From Candidatus Latescibacterota bacterium (GTDB taxonomy: Bacteria > Latescibacterota > UBA2968 > UBA8231): a stretch of 44,615 nucleotides of DNA. Position numbers and translations under genes: made by a program. How positions within the stretch are numbered: position 1 is the first letter of the stretch; every line of letters begins with the position of its first letter. The stretch covers positions 10,517-55,131 of the forward strand of contig JAGWBY010000010.1 in the NCBI GenBank assembly GCA_021295675.1. The letters are read 5' to 3'. The notes beneath the pieces are model-generated. The model was not told where the DNA came from and searched no databases. It worked only from the letters and a program-made list of their open reading frames with translations. Of this stretch, positions 6,617 to 15,431 are shown piece by piece.

Positions 6617-8365
6617 CTATAGTTTTTCCGGCTCTTGGACCGTGAGGAACTGATCGGCCGCCACGTCTTCCAACACCTGCTCAACCCCACTTGGCCAGCG
6701 GATCTCTATCCGATCCACCCGCGTGTGCGTCCCCAAGCCAAAGTGCACCCGCAGCGCATTCTGCGATAGATAGGAGCTGCCCGACCGCACTTCTTTGATC
6801 TGGTGCAGATCGCCGGCGACTACCCGAATCCGCGCGCCGATGCCGTTGCGGTTGCTGTGGGTGCCGACGGTGCGCACGGTTAGCCAGTGCTGTCGGTTTC
6901 CGCCGTCGTTGCGCAGCAGCAGGCCGCGCTGGTTGTTGTTGCTGACGAACAGATCTAAGTCGCCGTCGTTGTCGTAGTCGGCGGTCGCTGATCCGCGTCC
7001 GACCCAGGCGGTGGCCAGCCCGGGCGAGTCGCTGCTGACGTCGGAGAAGGTGCCGTCGCCGTTGTTGTGGAATAGCTGATCCCGCTGCGCGTAGGAAGGT
7101 CCGGCGCGGTCGATAATTTCTATATTTGGTTCGACGTGTCCGTTGGCTAGGAACAGGTCGAGATAGCCATCGTTGTCGTAGTCGAGAAAGTCCGTGCCAA
7201 AGGTCAATGTCGAGAAGGTCGGTTCGTCTAATTTGGACTCGTGTATCTGGTCTTTAAACACATCGCCCCGCTCGTTTTTCAACAGACGACAGTGCTCCCA
7301 CTGGAAGTTGCAGACGACGATGTCGAGGAGTCCGTCCCGGTCGTAGTCGCCAAAGTCCGTGCCCATGCCCGCCTCGGGTTTGCCGTCCGGGCTGAAGGCG
7401 ACGCCAGAATTTAGCCCAATATTGGAAAACCGCGTCCCCCCCTCATTGCGGAAGAGGAAGTTAGGGGTCATATCGTTGGCGACAAACAGATCCGCATCGC
7501 CGTCTTCGTCGTAATCGCCAAATACCACGCCGAGTTGACGACAGCGGTCGTTGTAAACGCCCATTGCTTCTGTTACGTCGGCAAAAGTTCCATCTCCTTC
7601 GTTGCGGTACATAATCCCCGATGCGCCCCCGTACTGACCGGGACCGCAATAGACGCGTATGGAACCGTGCCTGCACTCTTTGTGGTTTTCGAGGGTAAAA
7701 TCGGTGTTGTTGGAAACGTAGAGGTCGAGATCGCCATCGTTGTCGATGTCGGCAAAGGCCGCGCTCATGCTCAAGCGCTCGTCGCCGATGCCAGCGATCT
7801 CTGTCGCATCGACAAATGAACCGTCGCCGCCATTGCGATACAGCACATTGGCACCGAAGTTCGTGACATAGAGATCGACATGACCGTTGTTGTCGTAATC
7901 TCCCGCGCAGACACCCATGCCATATCCTTCATCGCCGACACCTGCGTCCTCTGTTGTTTCCTCGAACTTCCCATTGCCCTTGTTTCGATATAGGACATTT
8001 TGCGGTACGCGCCGCTCCAAAAAGCCCGGCAATACGGCCCCATTAACTAGATATAGATCTTCGTCGCCGTCGCTGTCGTAATCGACAAAAGCCGCTCCCG
8101 ACCCATAGGTCTCCACGTAGTAGAAACGACCGCTGCCGCCGTTGGCATGAGCAAAGTGGATGCCGGCCGCGGCAGTGGCATCGACGAATTTCGGCAGTGC
8201 ATTTCTAGCTAATTGGGGCTTAGGTGCAGTGGCTGCTGTCGATGGAGCGGGAGTTTCATTTGCGCACCCCACGATTAGCGCCATACCCCAGCTAAAGAGA
8301 ACTGCAACGATGGGTATATAAAAAGAGCACATATCGCGGGAAGTATGCAGTCGATGCAATTCCAT
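6617..8365 (-). CDS. CRTAC1-like FG-GAP / ASPIC-UnbV lipoprotein
   Basis: This is a secreted beta-propeller protein of up to 582 residues. The N-terminus holds a signal with a good lipobox (ALIVGC), followed by a Pro/Ala/Thr-rich linker. At least seven FG-GAP/VCBS calcium-binding loops follow, such as DYDSDGDEDLYLVN, DIDNDGDLDLYVSN and DYDNDGYLDLFLAN, in each of which the D-x-D-x-D-G-x-x-D ligands are intact. The C-terminal ASPIC/UnbV domain reads NRNGIGARIRVVAGD, SYLSQNALRVHFGLG and RIEIRWPSG. The ATG at 8365 and an in-frame ATG at 8332 are both possible, and neither has a clear ribosome site. The molecular role of bacterial CRTAC1-like proteins is poorly known; surface binding or adhesion is likely. 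It lies 46 bases after the 884-residue envelope protein gene. Confidence 0.9.
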   Translation of the reverse strand: MELHRLHTSRDMCSFYIPIVAVLFSWGMALIVGCANETPAPSTAATAPKPQLARNALPKFVDATAAAGIHFAHANGGSGRFYYVETYGSGAAFVDYDSDGDEDLYLVNGAVLPGFLERRVPQNVLYRNKGNGKFEETTEDAGVGDEGYGMGVCAGDYDNNGHVDLYVTNFGANVLYRNGGDGSFVDATEIAGIGDERLSMSAAFADIDNDGDLDLYVSNNTDFTLENHKECRHGSIRVYCGPGQYGGASGIMYRNEGDGTFADVTEAMGVYNDRCRQLGVVFGDYDEDGDADLFVANDMTPNFLFRNEGGTRFSNIGLNSGVAFSPDGKPEAGMGTDFGDYDRDGLLDIVVCNFQWEHCRLLKNERGDVFKDQIHESKLDEPTFSTLTFGTDFLDYDNDGYLDLFLANGHVEPNIEIIDRAGPSYAQRDQLFHNNGDGTFSDVSSDSPGLATAWVGRGSATADYDNDGDLDLFVSNNNQRGLLLRNDGGNRQHWLTVRTVGTHSNRNGIGARIRVVAGDLHQIKEVRSGSSYLSQNALRVHFGLGTHTRVDRIEIRWPSGVEQVLEDVAADQFLTVQEPEKL

Positions 8366-8411
8366 TAATCGGCGCAGACATCAGACCGCATAAGGGCAGA
8401 TTTGTCAGGCG

Positions 8412-11066
8412 TTATTGCAATCCGGCGAACATGCTCAGAAACAGCACCAGATCCGTCGTCGTCTCGTCGCGGAAATCGCGTCGCTCCCAGCGCCCGCCGA
8501 TGTTGGTCATCAGGCGATAACCCAGATAGTCCGAGCGATTGGATAGCTGTGCAGCAATCACGAACTGTTCAAAATCGTCCACATATCCGGCGGGCAGTGG
8601 ATCAGTGCGTTCGACCATATTCCGGAAAATCTCGTACTCGATGCCGGACTCTAGGCGCATCGTGCTGATCAACTCCTGCTGCCACACAAAAAAGAAAATT
8701 TCCGCTAGCTCGTTGTTCTCCAACTCGTTTTTGTCTGTGGGCGAGCGCCGCTTGTAGAGCTGTTTCCACCTAGGCCACAGCACGTGTTTACCCACCGGAA
8801 TGGGCAGGTCCGCCTTGGTGATCAGCGCGAGGAGCTTCTCGTCTTGCCAGTTTGCCGGTTGCTGGTCTCCCCGATGGTGATAGATCTCGTACTTCAGCTT
8901 GGTCTCCAGATTGAGCGGAGCGTATTTGCGCGTGCGCGCACTCAAAAAGGTGGTGTTGATCAGCGCATTCTGGGCAATCATGGGATCGACGAAGGGGCGC
9001 ATATCCCCCCGCGTGCGCGGACTCTGCACCCATAGAATGATGTCTTCGGGGATATTGTCTTTGACGCTGCGAAGGCCGTTGTAGAGCTGCATCTGCAAAC
9101 CGTGGCGAGGTACTTCGTGCGTCAGTGTTAGCAGACCGTAGAGCGACTTGCTGCGGCGATTGCTGCTCAGCAGCCACTCGCGCATGCGACCGATCATTAT
9201 GCGGCTGCTTGGCTTGAGTTCGGCACCACCGTAGAAGTTGTAGCCGCGGTGGTCGCGCGGATACGGGTAGTCCGCTTCCTCGTCGTTTTCAAAGCGGTCG
9301 ATCACCGTATTGTTGTTCATGTCAATGCCGTAGAGAAACTCCAGCGGATCGACATCGTAGCGCACGAAGGGCTCCAAGTAGTCTGGCACGCTGTTGTCGT
9401 TCTGGTTGAAGTCCGACACTAGGTCGTTGTTTTCGTCGTAGCCAGGAAAGACGGCCACGTCAGCCCGCTGGATCAGCAGGCGCTCCGACGAGGAACTGCT
9501 GAAGGTGCGCCGACGCCAGTCGGGAAAGCGGTCTTGATCGTCGTTGTCGTCCACGAATTCGTAAACGTTGTTTACAGCACTTTCGTAGTTAATGCGCCCG
9601 TTGCTGTCGGGCACGAACATAAATGTTTGATAGCCCGGGTCCATGCTAAAAATTTCGCCATAGGCAAACCACGGGTACACATTGTGCGACGCCGTTGCAT
9701 AGTAGCCCTCCGCGCTCTCTTTCCCCAGCGCCTGATTGTAGGTGAAATTCTGGTTGGGGAAGCGGCGGTATTTGCGGTTGATATTGTATTCGGCGCGCAA
9801 GTTAAACCCGCCGAAGAGATCGTCGATTTCCATGGTTAGACCGGCGACTTCGTTGGCCGTCGGCAAGCCGTAGCTAAAGCGCACCACGCGCTGGTTGGAG
9901 CCGTCCTTGATGTTTTTCTCCGCGCGGGTGACGGGCAAAAATACGGGCTCGCCCGTGTTGTTGACCTGCATATTGGAAGTGACTTCAACGGCATAGTCAT
10001 TGGCTAGAACCAATTCGATCTCGATCTTTTTGATTTCCTTGAAGTCGATGATCTCATCTTCGTCGGGAATGGGCGTAAAGTCGCGCTCGATGTCGTAGGT
10101 TATGATGATGTTGTTGCCGCCGCTGGCCTCCCAACGTCCCTGCCGCCGGATACCGCCATCTACTAGCGCCCGGTCGGAAATTTCGGGATGCTCGACGCCA
10201 TTTATGTACACGCGGTGCAAAAAGAGCAACGCCCCCCCTTCGCCGTCCTCGGGCGAATCGTCGGATAGACGCACCAAGAGGCGCTGCACGTTGCCCGCCT
10301 GCAGGTTGCCGCCGAGCGTGCCCTTGAGAGAGTTGTTGCCGAAGCTCTCCGAGCTATTCCAGTGGCCGGCGTTGACGTAGGTGGTGCCCAGCTTGATAAA
10401 GTCGCCGACTTGGGCCGTGCCGCGCAGACCGACCAGATTGGTAAAAAGCGTGCGCACCGTGGCTCCTTGATTGCGGTTGGTCGCCGTGGCTGCCAGAGCG
10501 GGGTTATCCGTGCGCGAGGCGATTAGCGTCAGGGCGTATTTATCGGAGAGAAAATCCCACTGCACGCCGTTGAACAGTGGTTTGGAAAAGGTCATCGGCG
10601 TCAGCGTGGTCCTTAGCTGTTCGCCCACGGTCAACGCCATGTGGTATTGGCCCTCAGACGCCGTTGAAATGACTAGATTGTTGAACCAGTTGTTGAACTC
10701 CACGGACTTGTCGATCGCACTGCCCGTTTCCGTGGGATGCTGCTGCGCCCACTCGTAGATCTTCCAACCGCGCGTGATGTAATTGCCGTATATATCGTAA
10801 AAGCGCTGGCCCTGTAGCACGATGTCGGTATAGCGCTCGTAGCGATCCCTGGCGTAGTTGGTGTACTCCCAGTTTTTCCACCCGTAGATATCGTAGAGCG
10901 TCTGGGGCAGATACCATTTCCGCATAGTCGGCGTGATGGTCTGGGGTGATATCCGCACACCACTGGCGACGTAGGGGTTGAGAAAGCCCGATTGCAGGCC
11001 TTCGGCTAATACTCCACCTGCCAAAAGGCAACCCGTTAGCAGAGCACCGAAAAACTTCCGGCCCAT
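8412..11066 (-). CDS. Large exported envelope protein, probable beta-barrel
   Basis: An 884-residue protein with a clean signal peptide (GALLTGCLLAGGVLA). I do not recognise its family. The body is rich in aromatic and alternating polar/hydrophobic stretches with many Tyr, Asn and Arg, as in outer-membrane barrels (for example FNLRAEYNINRKYRRFPNQN, YYATASHNVYPWFAYGEIF). Around residues 530-610 are acidic Asp/Asn loops (DENNDLVSDFNQNDNS, DMNNNTVIDRFEND) that look like calcium-binding dockerin or thrombospondin type-3 loops. The start has an excellent ribosome site (GGGAGGG). It lies 40 bases after the first-listed discoidin-like gene and 46 before the CRTAC1-like gene, so it may be the outer-membrane anchor or channel for the secreted proteins of this cluster. 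It could also be a surface protein. No SprA signature was evident to me. Confidence 0.7.
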   Translation of the reverse strand: MGRKFFGALLTGCLLAGGVLAEGLQSGFLNPYVASGVRISPQTITPTMRKWYLPQTLYDIYGWKNWEYTNYARDRYERYTDIVLQGQRFYDIYGNYITRGWKIYEWAQQHPTETGSAIDKSVEFNNWFNNLVISTASEGQYHMALTVGEQLRTTLTPMTFSKPLFNGVQWDFLSDKYALTLIASRTDNPALAATATNRNQGATVRTLFTNLVGLRGTAQVGDFIKLGTTYVNAGHWNSSESFGNNSLKGTLGGNLQAGNVQRLLVRLSDDSPEDGEGGALLFLHRVYINGVEHPEISDRALVDGGIRRQGRWEASGGNNIIITYDIERDFTPIPDEDEIIDFKEIKKIEIELVLANDYAVEVTSNMQVNNTGEPVFLPVTRAEKNIKDGSNQRVVRFSYGLPTANEVAGLTMEIDDLFGGFNLRAEYNINRKYRRFPNQNFTYNQALGKESAEGYYATASHNVYPWFAYGEIFSMDPGYQTFMFVPDSNGRINYESAVNNVYEFVDDNDDQDRFPDWRRRTFSSSSSERLLIQRADVAVFPGYDENNDLVSDFNQNDNSVPDYLEPFVRYDVDPLEFLYGIDMNNNTVIDRFENDEEADYPYPRDHRGYNFYGGAELKPSSRIMIGRMREWLLSSNRRSKSLYGLLTLTHEVPRHGLQMQLYNGLRSVKDNIPEDIILWVQSPRTRGDMRPFVDPMIAQNALINTTFLSARTRKYAPLNLETKLKYEIYHHRGDQQPANWQDEKLLALITKADLPIPVGKHVLWPRWKQLYKRRSPTDKNELENNELAEIFFFVWQQELISTMRLESGIEYEIFRNMVERTDPLPAGYVDDFEQFVIAAQLSNRSDYLGYRLMTNIGGRWERRDFRDETTTDLVLFLSMFAGLQ

Positions 11067-11106
11067 TTGTCCCTCCCTTTTTTACTGCTGTGCAACACGC
11101 TGGTTA

Positions 11107-13425
11107 TTAATAGGCCAAACTAATGGTGCGGTATACCGACTGGTCTCCAGAGTCGGCTTCCATCAGGATGCGGCAGATATACACACCCGGCGGCAAAACC
11201 ACTCCCGCAGCGTCCCGGCCATCCCACGCGAAACCCGCAGCATCTAGGTCGAGCGTCCGCAGGTGAGATCCAGTTAGGTCGTAGATATCCACGTTGGGAT
11301 TGCCCTCGACCTGGACCACGATAAAGTTGATTTGCGCTTCGTCGTTTACGCCATCGCCGTTGGGCGTAACGACCGGAGCCACCTGCACGTTGCGCAGCAA
11401 GTTCCCACCGGCCACATCGGGCACAAAAACGATCATCGAGCGCGGCTCTAAGGGCTCGACGCCTTGACGCACATTCTGCTGGCTGTCCCCGGCCCAGGCC
11501 TCAAAGAGCGTGGCATTGGTCGTTACTTGCGCGGTAAACAGCACTTCCACCGAATCCTCCCGCACCCGCTCTGGCAGTCCGACTTTTAGCAGCCCGTCCG
11601 CCAGTTCAACTTCCTTCGGCTGTACGCTCTGTCCGCCGACTCGTACGCCAACCTCTTGTACAGCGCCTGGCACTTGGATAAGAACCTCGTCAAAGCCTTG
11701 GTCGTTGCGCGCAAAGGTCGGTTGCAGCAAATACGTAAAGCGCTGCAACGAATCCAAGCCGACCTCGCGCGGCAATATGCGTGCGGCAATGCCACCGCTG
11801 ACGAGTGGATCGTCGAATTCTAGGGTCAGGGAGCGCAGTACCGGCGTCAGTTGTGGATCGTCGTTGGCCAGTTGAATCTGCAGTTGCAGAAATTGTCTGG
11901 GCGTAGGTGAGAGGAAGGCCTCTGCGGGAAAATCATAGGGCTGGCTCCAGCCGCTCCAATCCGGTCCTTTGAGCTTGAGGGTGTCGATGCGCCCGCGCAC
12001 GCTCTTGGGCAATTTGCCAAAACGGGCCGAATCCAATTCCGTGCCGTTCTTGTGATAGTACTTCTTCTGGAGCTCAAAGGTATTGCCCGTCTGTGAGCGA
12101 ATTTCAATCCGCGTGCCGACGGGTAAGTCGGCGTCCCACGACAGCTTGCGCACGCTCTTCATGGATCCTAGGTCGATGAAGTCCGACACCATTTCCGTCG
12201 CCGCCACGTGCCCCTCGCCGTGGAGGATGTATTCAAAAACTGATTGGCGGATCTGTAGGCGCGTGGGAATGCCGCTGCGGTGGTAGAAGATATGGCGAAT
12301 TTTCCGCAGCGGGAATGCAAAGTGATACGACTGTTGGTTGGGGAACCTATCGTTGAATACGTCGCTGAGTTCTTGGTAGTCGAAATTGCTGCGAATGCGG
12401 TCGCTGGTCAGGCCGCTGGCTGGCGTGCCGTCGGAGGTGGTGAGGATAAATAGTTTGGCCCCGTGCCCGTAGGAGCCACGAGACCCCTCCCCGCCTCCGA
12501 CGGTCAGATCTAGGTGGGAAAGGTGGTCTATCCAGAATGTGGCACCCAGATCCCATTCGAACCAATCGCCGTCTTCGACATAGGTCCTGAGATTGCCCTC
12601 CTTGGCCTGGTCACCACCTACGGCAAGTCGCCAGTTAGTATTGACATCCCCATCGAAGATCATCCCGACCTTATCTTCGCTCCGCCCCGCTCGCACTGCT
12701 CCGCCCCGTTCCACTGTACCTATGGCGAGATTATCTCCCAGTGCATCCACTTCGATCTCAGCCAGCGCCGCGCCTGGATTTTTTTCCGTGGGCACTAGGC
12801 GCACGTGATGGACTAGGTTAAAATCCAGCGTATCCTGCTCTATGAGATGCTCGCCGCTGGCCAGACCGAACTCAATTCGTTTCAGATCGACCTCAAAAAC
12901 GCGCTCTACATTGGGTGTTGTGGTGACGGCGACCGGGTGGTAGGTCACGCCATAACGCGTATCTACACCGTTACTTATGTAAGTCGTGAAATTGCGAAAG
13001 GGCTTGGCGTCGGGTGTGTCTGGAAAGACAAAGCGCAACTTGCGCGCCAATACCGGTCGGCCGAGGTCTATTTCGATCCACCAATCGTCCAGCGGATCGT
13101 CGGCAGACGGCTGCCACCAAGTCGATGGATCTTGGTCAATAATATTAGCCGCATCTTGGGGGTTTGAATTCACTTCGCGGATGCCACCAAAAACCTGTTT
13201 CTTGCCTTCGCTATGGGAAAACTCTGCAGCATCGGCCACAGCGTTTATATTGCGGCGCATCCACGCCAGGCTGATACTGCCGTCGTCGGCAATTTCGAGT
13301 GTGCCCTTGGGAATAGCCCACGTCTGCCAGTCCGCCGGGCTACTTAGGCGCAGTTCATCGGACTGGGCACCTGCTGCACACAGGGTGGCGACGAACAAAA
13401 GGTGAATCGCAGCAAATTTTTGCAT
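11107..13425 (-). CDS. Secreted discoidin-like protein with FlgD/CHU_C-like tail (paralogue A)
   Basis: This 772-residue secreted protein starts at the ATG at 13425 (GAGGA upstream, then signal peptide IHLLFVATLCAAGAQS); the open frame reaches 13575 but that extension is unlike a signal peptide. The N-terminal half has two F5/8 type C (discoidin)-like regions: IIDQDPSTWWQPSADDP with WWIEIDLGRPVLARKLRF, and FDGDVNTNWRLAVGG with DWFEWDLGATFWIDHL. The C-terminus has VVTPNGDGVNDEAQINF, then VDIYDLTGSHLRTL and LPPGVYICRI, matching the FlgD-Ig or gliding-motility C-terminal (CHU_C) type of beta-sandwich. The last residues are TISLAY. Sugar binding by the discoidin regions is a family expectation. 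The gene is the third of three neighbouring paralogues. Confidence 0.85.
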   Translation of the reverse strand: MQKFAAIHLLFVATLCAAGAQSDELRLSSPADWQTWAIPKGTLEIADDGSISLAWMRRNINAVADAAEFSHSEGKKQVFGGIREVNSNPQDAANIIDQDPSTWWQPSADDPLDDWWIEIDLGRPVLARKLRFVFPDTPDAKPFRNFTTYISNGVDTRYGVTYHPVAVTTTPNVERVFEVDLKRIEFGLASGEHLIEQDTLDFNLVHHVRLVPTEKNPGAALAEIEVDALGDNLAIGTVERGGAVRAGRSEDKVGMIFDGDVNTNWRLAVGGDQAKEGNLRTYVEDGDWFEWDLGATFWIDHLSHLDLTVGGGEGSRGSYGHGAKLFILTTSDGTPASGLTSDRIRSNFDYQELSDVFNDRFPNQQSYHFAFPLRKIRHIFYHRSGIPTRLQIRQSVFEYILHGEGHVAATEMVSDFIDLGSMKSVRKLSWDADLPVGTRIEIRSQTGNTFELQKKYYHKNGTELDSARFGKLPKSVRGRIDTLKLKGPDWSGWSQPYDFPAEAFLSPTPRQFLQLQIQLANDDPQLTPVLRSLTLEFDDPLVSGGIAARILPREVGLDSLQRFTYLLQPTFARNDQGFDEVLIQVPGAVQEVGVRVGGQSVQPKEVELADGLLKVGLPERVREDSVEVLFTAQVTTNATLFEAWAGDSQQNVRQGVEPLEPRSMIVFVPDVAGGNLLRNVQVAPVVTPNGDGVNDEAQINFIVVQVEGNPNVDIYDLTGSHLRTLDLDAAGFAWDGRDAAGVVLPPGVYICRILMEADSGDQSVYRTISLAY

Positions 13426-13454
13426 GGTGCATCCTCGTGGTATGTGCAACCCGT

Positions 13455-15404
13455 TTAGTAGGCCACCGCAATGATGCGCGTACGCGTGAAGTCGCCCGCG
13501 TCCGTCTCGACGGAAAGTCGGGCGAGATACAGACCCGGAGCTACGAGTCCCGTTCCCTCTCCCCATCCATCCCACTCTTCGACATAACGTCCTTCGCTCC
13601 TAGAATTGGCCGATAGCGTTCGCACTTTGCGTCCGCGCAAATCGTAGATTTCAAAGACCACCTGGCTGGCTTGGACGCCCAGCAGTGAATAAGCTAGTTC
13701 AAACGTGTCGTTGCGTCCGTCGCCATTCGGCGTCACGACGGTCGATCTCACGTCTAATGCGCTCAGCACATCTAACTCCTCGCTCAGTGCCAGCACCTCG
13801 ATGGAATTGGTCGATACCTCTGCGTTGGCATCTCCGGGGTCGATAGATTGGGGCTGTCCCTCTCCCCCTATGACAAATATCTCGCCCTGAAACAAGGCGT
13901 TAAAACTGAAGACGCCCGTTTTGAACAGCAGCCGCAGCGGCCTGTTGTCTGCGGCCGCGATGCGGTTGGACGGAAAATAGACGATCAACTCACCCTGTTT
14001 TTCCGCGATGCTGTCGGGTTCCACCGCGACTAAGGGGTCGCCCATTTCCAGTCCTATAAACTGGACGCGGCCCGGGGTTTGCAGCCTTAAGGCGTCAAAA
14101 CCCGCCTTGGTCTCCGACTCAAAGTCGGCTCGCACGTCAAAAGTGAAGATGCGCTCCTCGCCCAAGGGCACTTCCGTCTTGCGCCCGCGCGGCTGTGGTT
14201 CGTCCTGTAATGCGACCTCCCCGACGATCGCATCGACCAGCAAAGGCGAGTATTCTACGACCAGCGAATCCATCCGGCCATAGGTGAACAAATCCTCGCT
14301 CTTCATCGTGAAGTTGATTTTGAGATACTGTCGATTATCCGGCGAAAGGATCTCTATGCCTTCGCCCGCGGACGCTTCTTGTGGCACCGACCAGAAGCTC
14401 CAGTTGTCCACGTCGGGCCGCTCCGGCCCCTGAGCTCCAGGACGCACGTAATCATCGTACGGCGCTTTGTCCCATTCGGCAAAACTCACTTCGCGTTCGG
14501 TCCTCAACTCGGTGTATATGCTGTAAACCTGTGGCGTATCGTCCCGGCCGGTCTGCGTTTCCAGCGAAAAGGAGATGGGATTTTCTGCCAAAAGCTCGGG
14601 TTCGCTGTCTATGCCCTCTTTGGCAAATCCGTTGAAATAAGGTATGACCCGCCCGAAATTGACCGGCTCACCGATGTCGATCACCTTGGAGAGGTATTGC
14701 GATTTTTGCACAAAACCCTCGCCGTAAAACTCTACCTCGGCAATGACGCCCAATTCCGGGAAGTTTATGAAAATGAACTGCAAGGATTGGGTGGGAAAAC
14801 GAGCATTGGCGATGCGCGTGGTCTGGTTGAGATTCTGCTCTAGTAAGAGGTCAAACTGCCCTTGCTTGAAGCGCTCTCCATCAATTGCGGCCCAAATTTC
14901 ATACAGCTTGGGGTAGGCGTTTTTGAGTGGCAAACCCGGCGTGATCCGCTTGCGGTCGTCGGTCTGGGTGCGCCCTTCCGCCGGGGAAAAAAAGCGGATG
15001 CGGTTGATGGGCAACTCCCAACCTAGGTTGTAGTAATAATAGCCGGAGACAATGGCCACTGACCGGGTCGTGTCGCCGTCTATTGTATATACAAAGCCGT
15101 TATCTCCGAGGACCTCGGGCTCGCCGGGAATGAGGCGTGCGTTCTGCGTCCCGCCCCGCTCTCCCCCCCAAGGGTTGCCGAAGACATCAGCGCGCGAGCT
15201 GCCCTTCTTTTCGCCCAGCGCGATATTGACCGCTGGGTCCAATTCGTAGGGCTGCAGGCTGCCGTCCACGACCCACATGCCGCCCATCAACTCGGCTAGT
15301 TCTTCCCAGCCGTTATCTCCTGTACCTAGCACGAATCGCTCTACCTGCGCCTCTGCAAAACAAGGGGCCAAGAGCAAAAGAGCTAGCGCCACTTTGTGCT
15401 TCAT
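13455..15404 (-). CDS. Secreted protein with FlgD/CHU_C-like tail (paralogue B)
   Basis: This 649-residue protein has a signal peptide (VALALLLLAPCFAEA). The plan is as in its neighbours: an N-terminal discoidin-like region in which a site-specific sugar or matrix contact is plausible (GWELPINRIRFFSPAEGRT), a middle part with WSFWSVPQE and LKINFTMKSED, and a C-terminal module VVTPNGDGRNDTFELAYSLL, IYDLRGRKVRTL, APGLYLARLSVETDAGD, ending IIAVAY. The middle part also shares VALQDEPQPRGRKTEVP with paralogue C (VALLDDPFPAGGRTSVP), so B and C are closest to each other. GAGGA lies upstream of the ATG. It is 27 bases from paralogue C and 29 from paralogue A. Function is unknown; surface or extracellular localisation is inferred. 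Confidence 0.85.
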   Translation of the reverse strand: MKHKVALALLLLAPCFAEAQVERFVLGTGDNGWEELAELMGGMWVVDGSLQPYELDPAVNIALGEKKGSSRADVFGNPWGGERGGTQNARLIPGEPEVLGDNGFVYTIDGDTTRSVAIVSGYYYYNLGWELPINRIRFFSPAEGRTQTDDRKRITPGLPLKNAYPKLYEIWAAIDGERFKQGQFDLLLEQNLNQTTRIANARFPTQSLQFIFINFPELGVIAEVEFYGEGFVQKSQYLSKVIDIGEPVNFGRVIPYFNGFAKEGIDSEPELLAENPISFSLETQTGRDDTPQVYSIYTELRTEREVSFAEWDKAPYDDYVRPGAQGPERPDVDNWSFWSVPQEASAGEGIEILSPDNRQYLKINFTMKSEDLFTYGRMDSLVVEYSPLLVDAIVGEVALQDEPQPRGRKTEVPLGEERIFTFDVRADFESETKAGFDALRLQTPGRVQFIGLEMGDPLVAVEPDSIAEKQGELIVYFPSNRIAAADNRPLRLLFKTGVFSFNALFQGEIFVIGGEGQPQSIDPGDANAEVSTNSIEVLALSEELDVLSALDVRSTVVTPNGDGRNDTFELAYSLLGVQASQVVFEIYDLRGRKVRTLSANSRSEGRYVEEWDGWGEGTGLVAPGLYLARLSVETDAGDFTRTRIIAVAY

Positions 15405-15431
15405 GCTCAGTTTTCCTCGTTTAAATGGGCA

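Noticed and set aside
13426..13575. Fifty-codon N-terminal extension of paralogue A
   Set aside because: It would put 50 residues before the signal peptide. The ATG at 13425 has GAGGA upstream.
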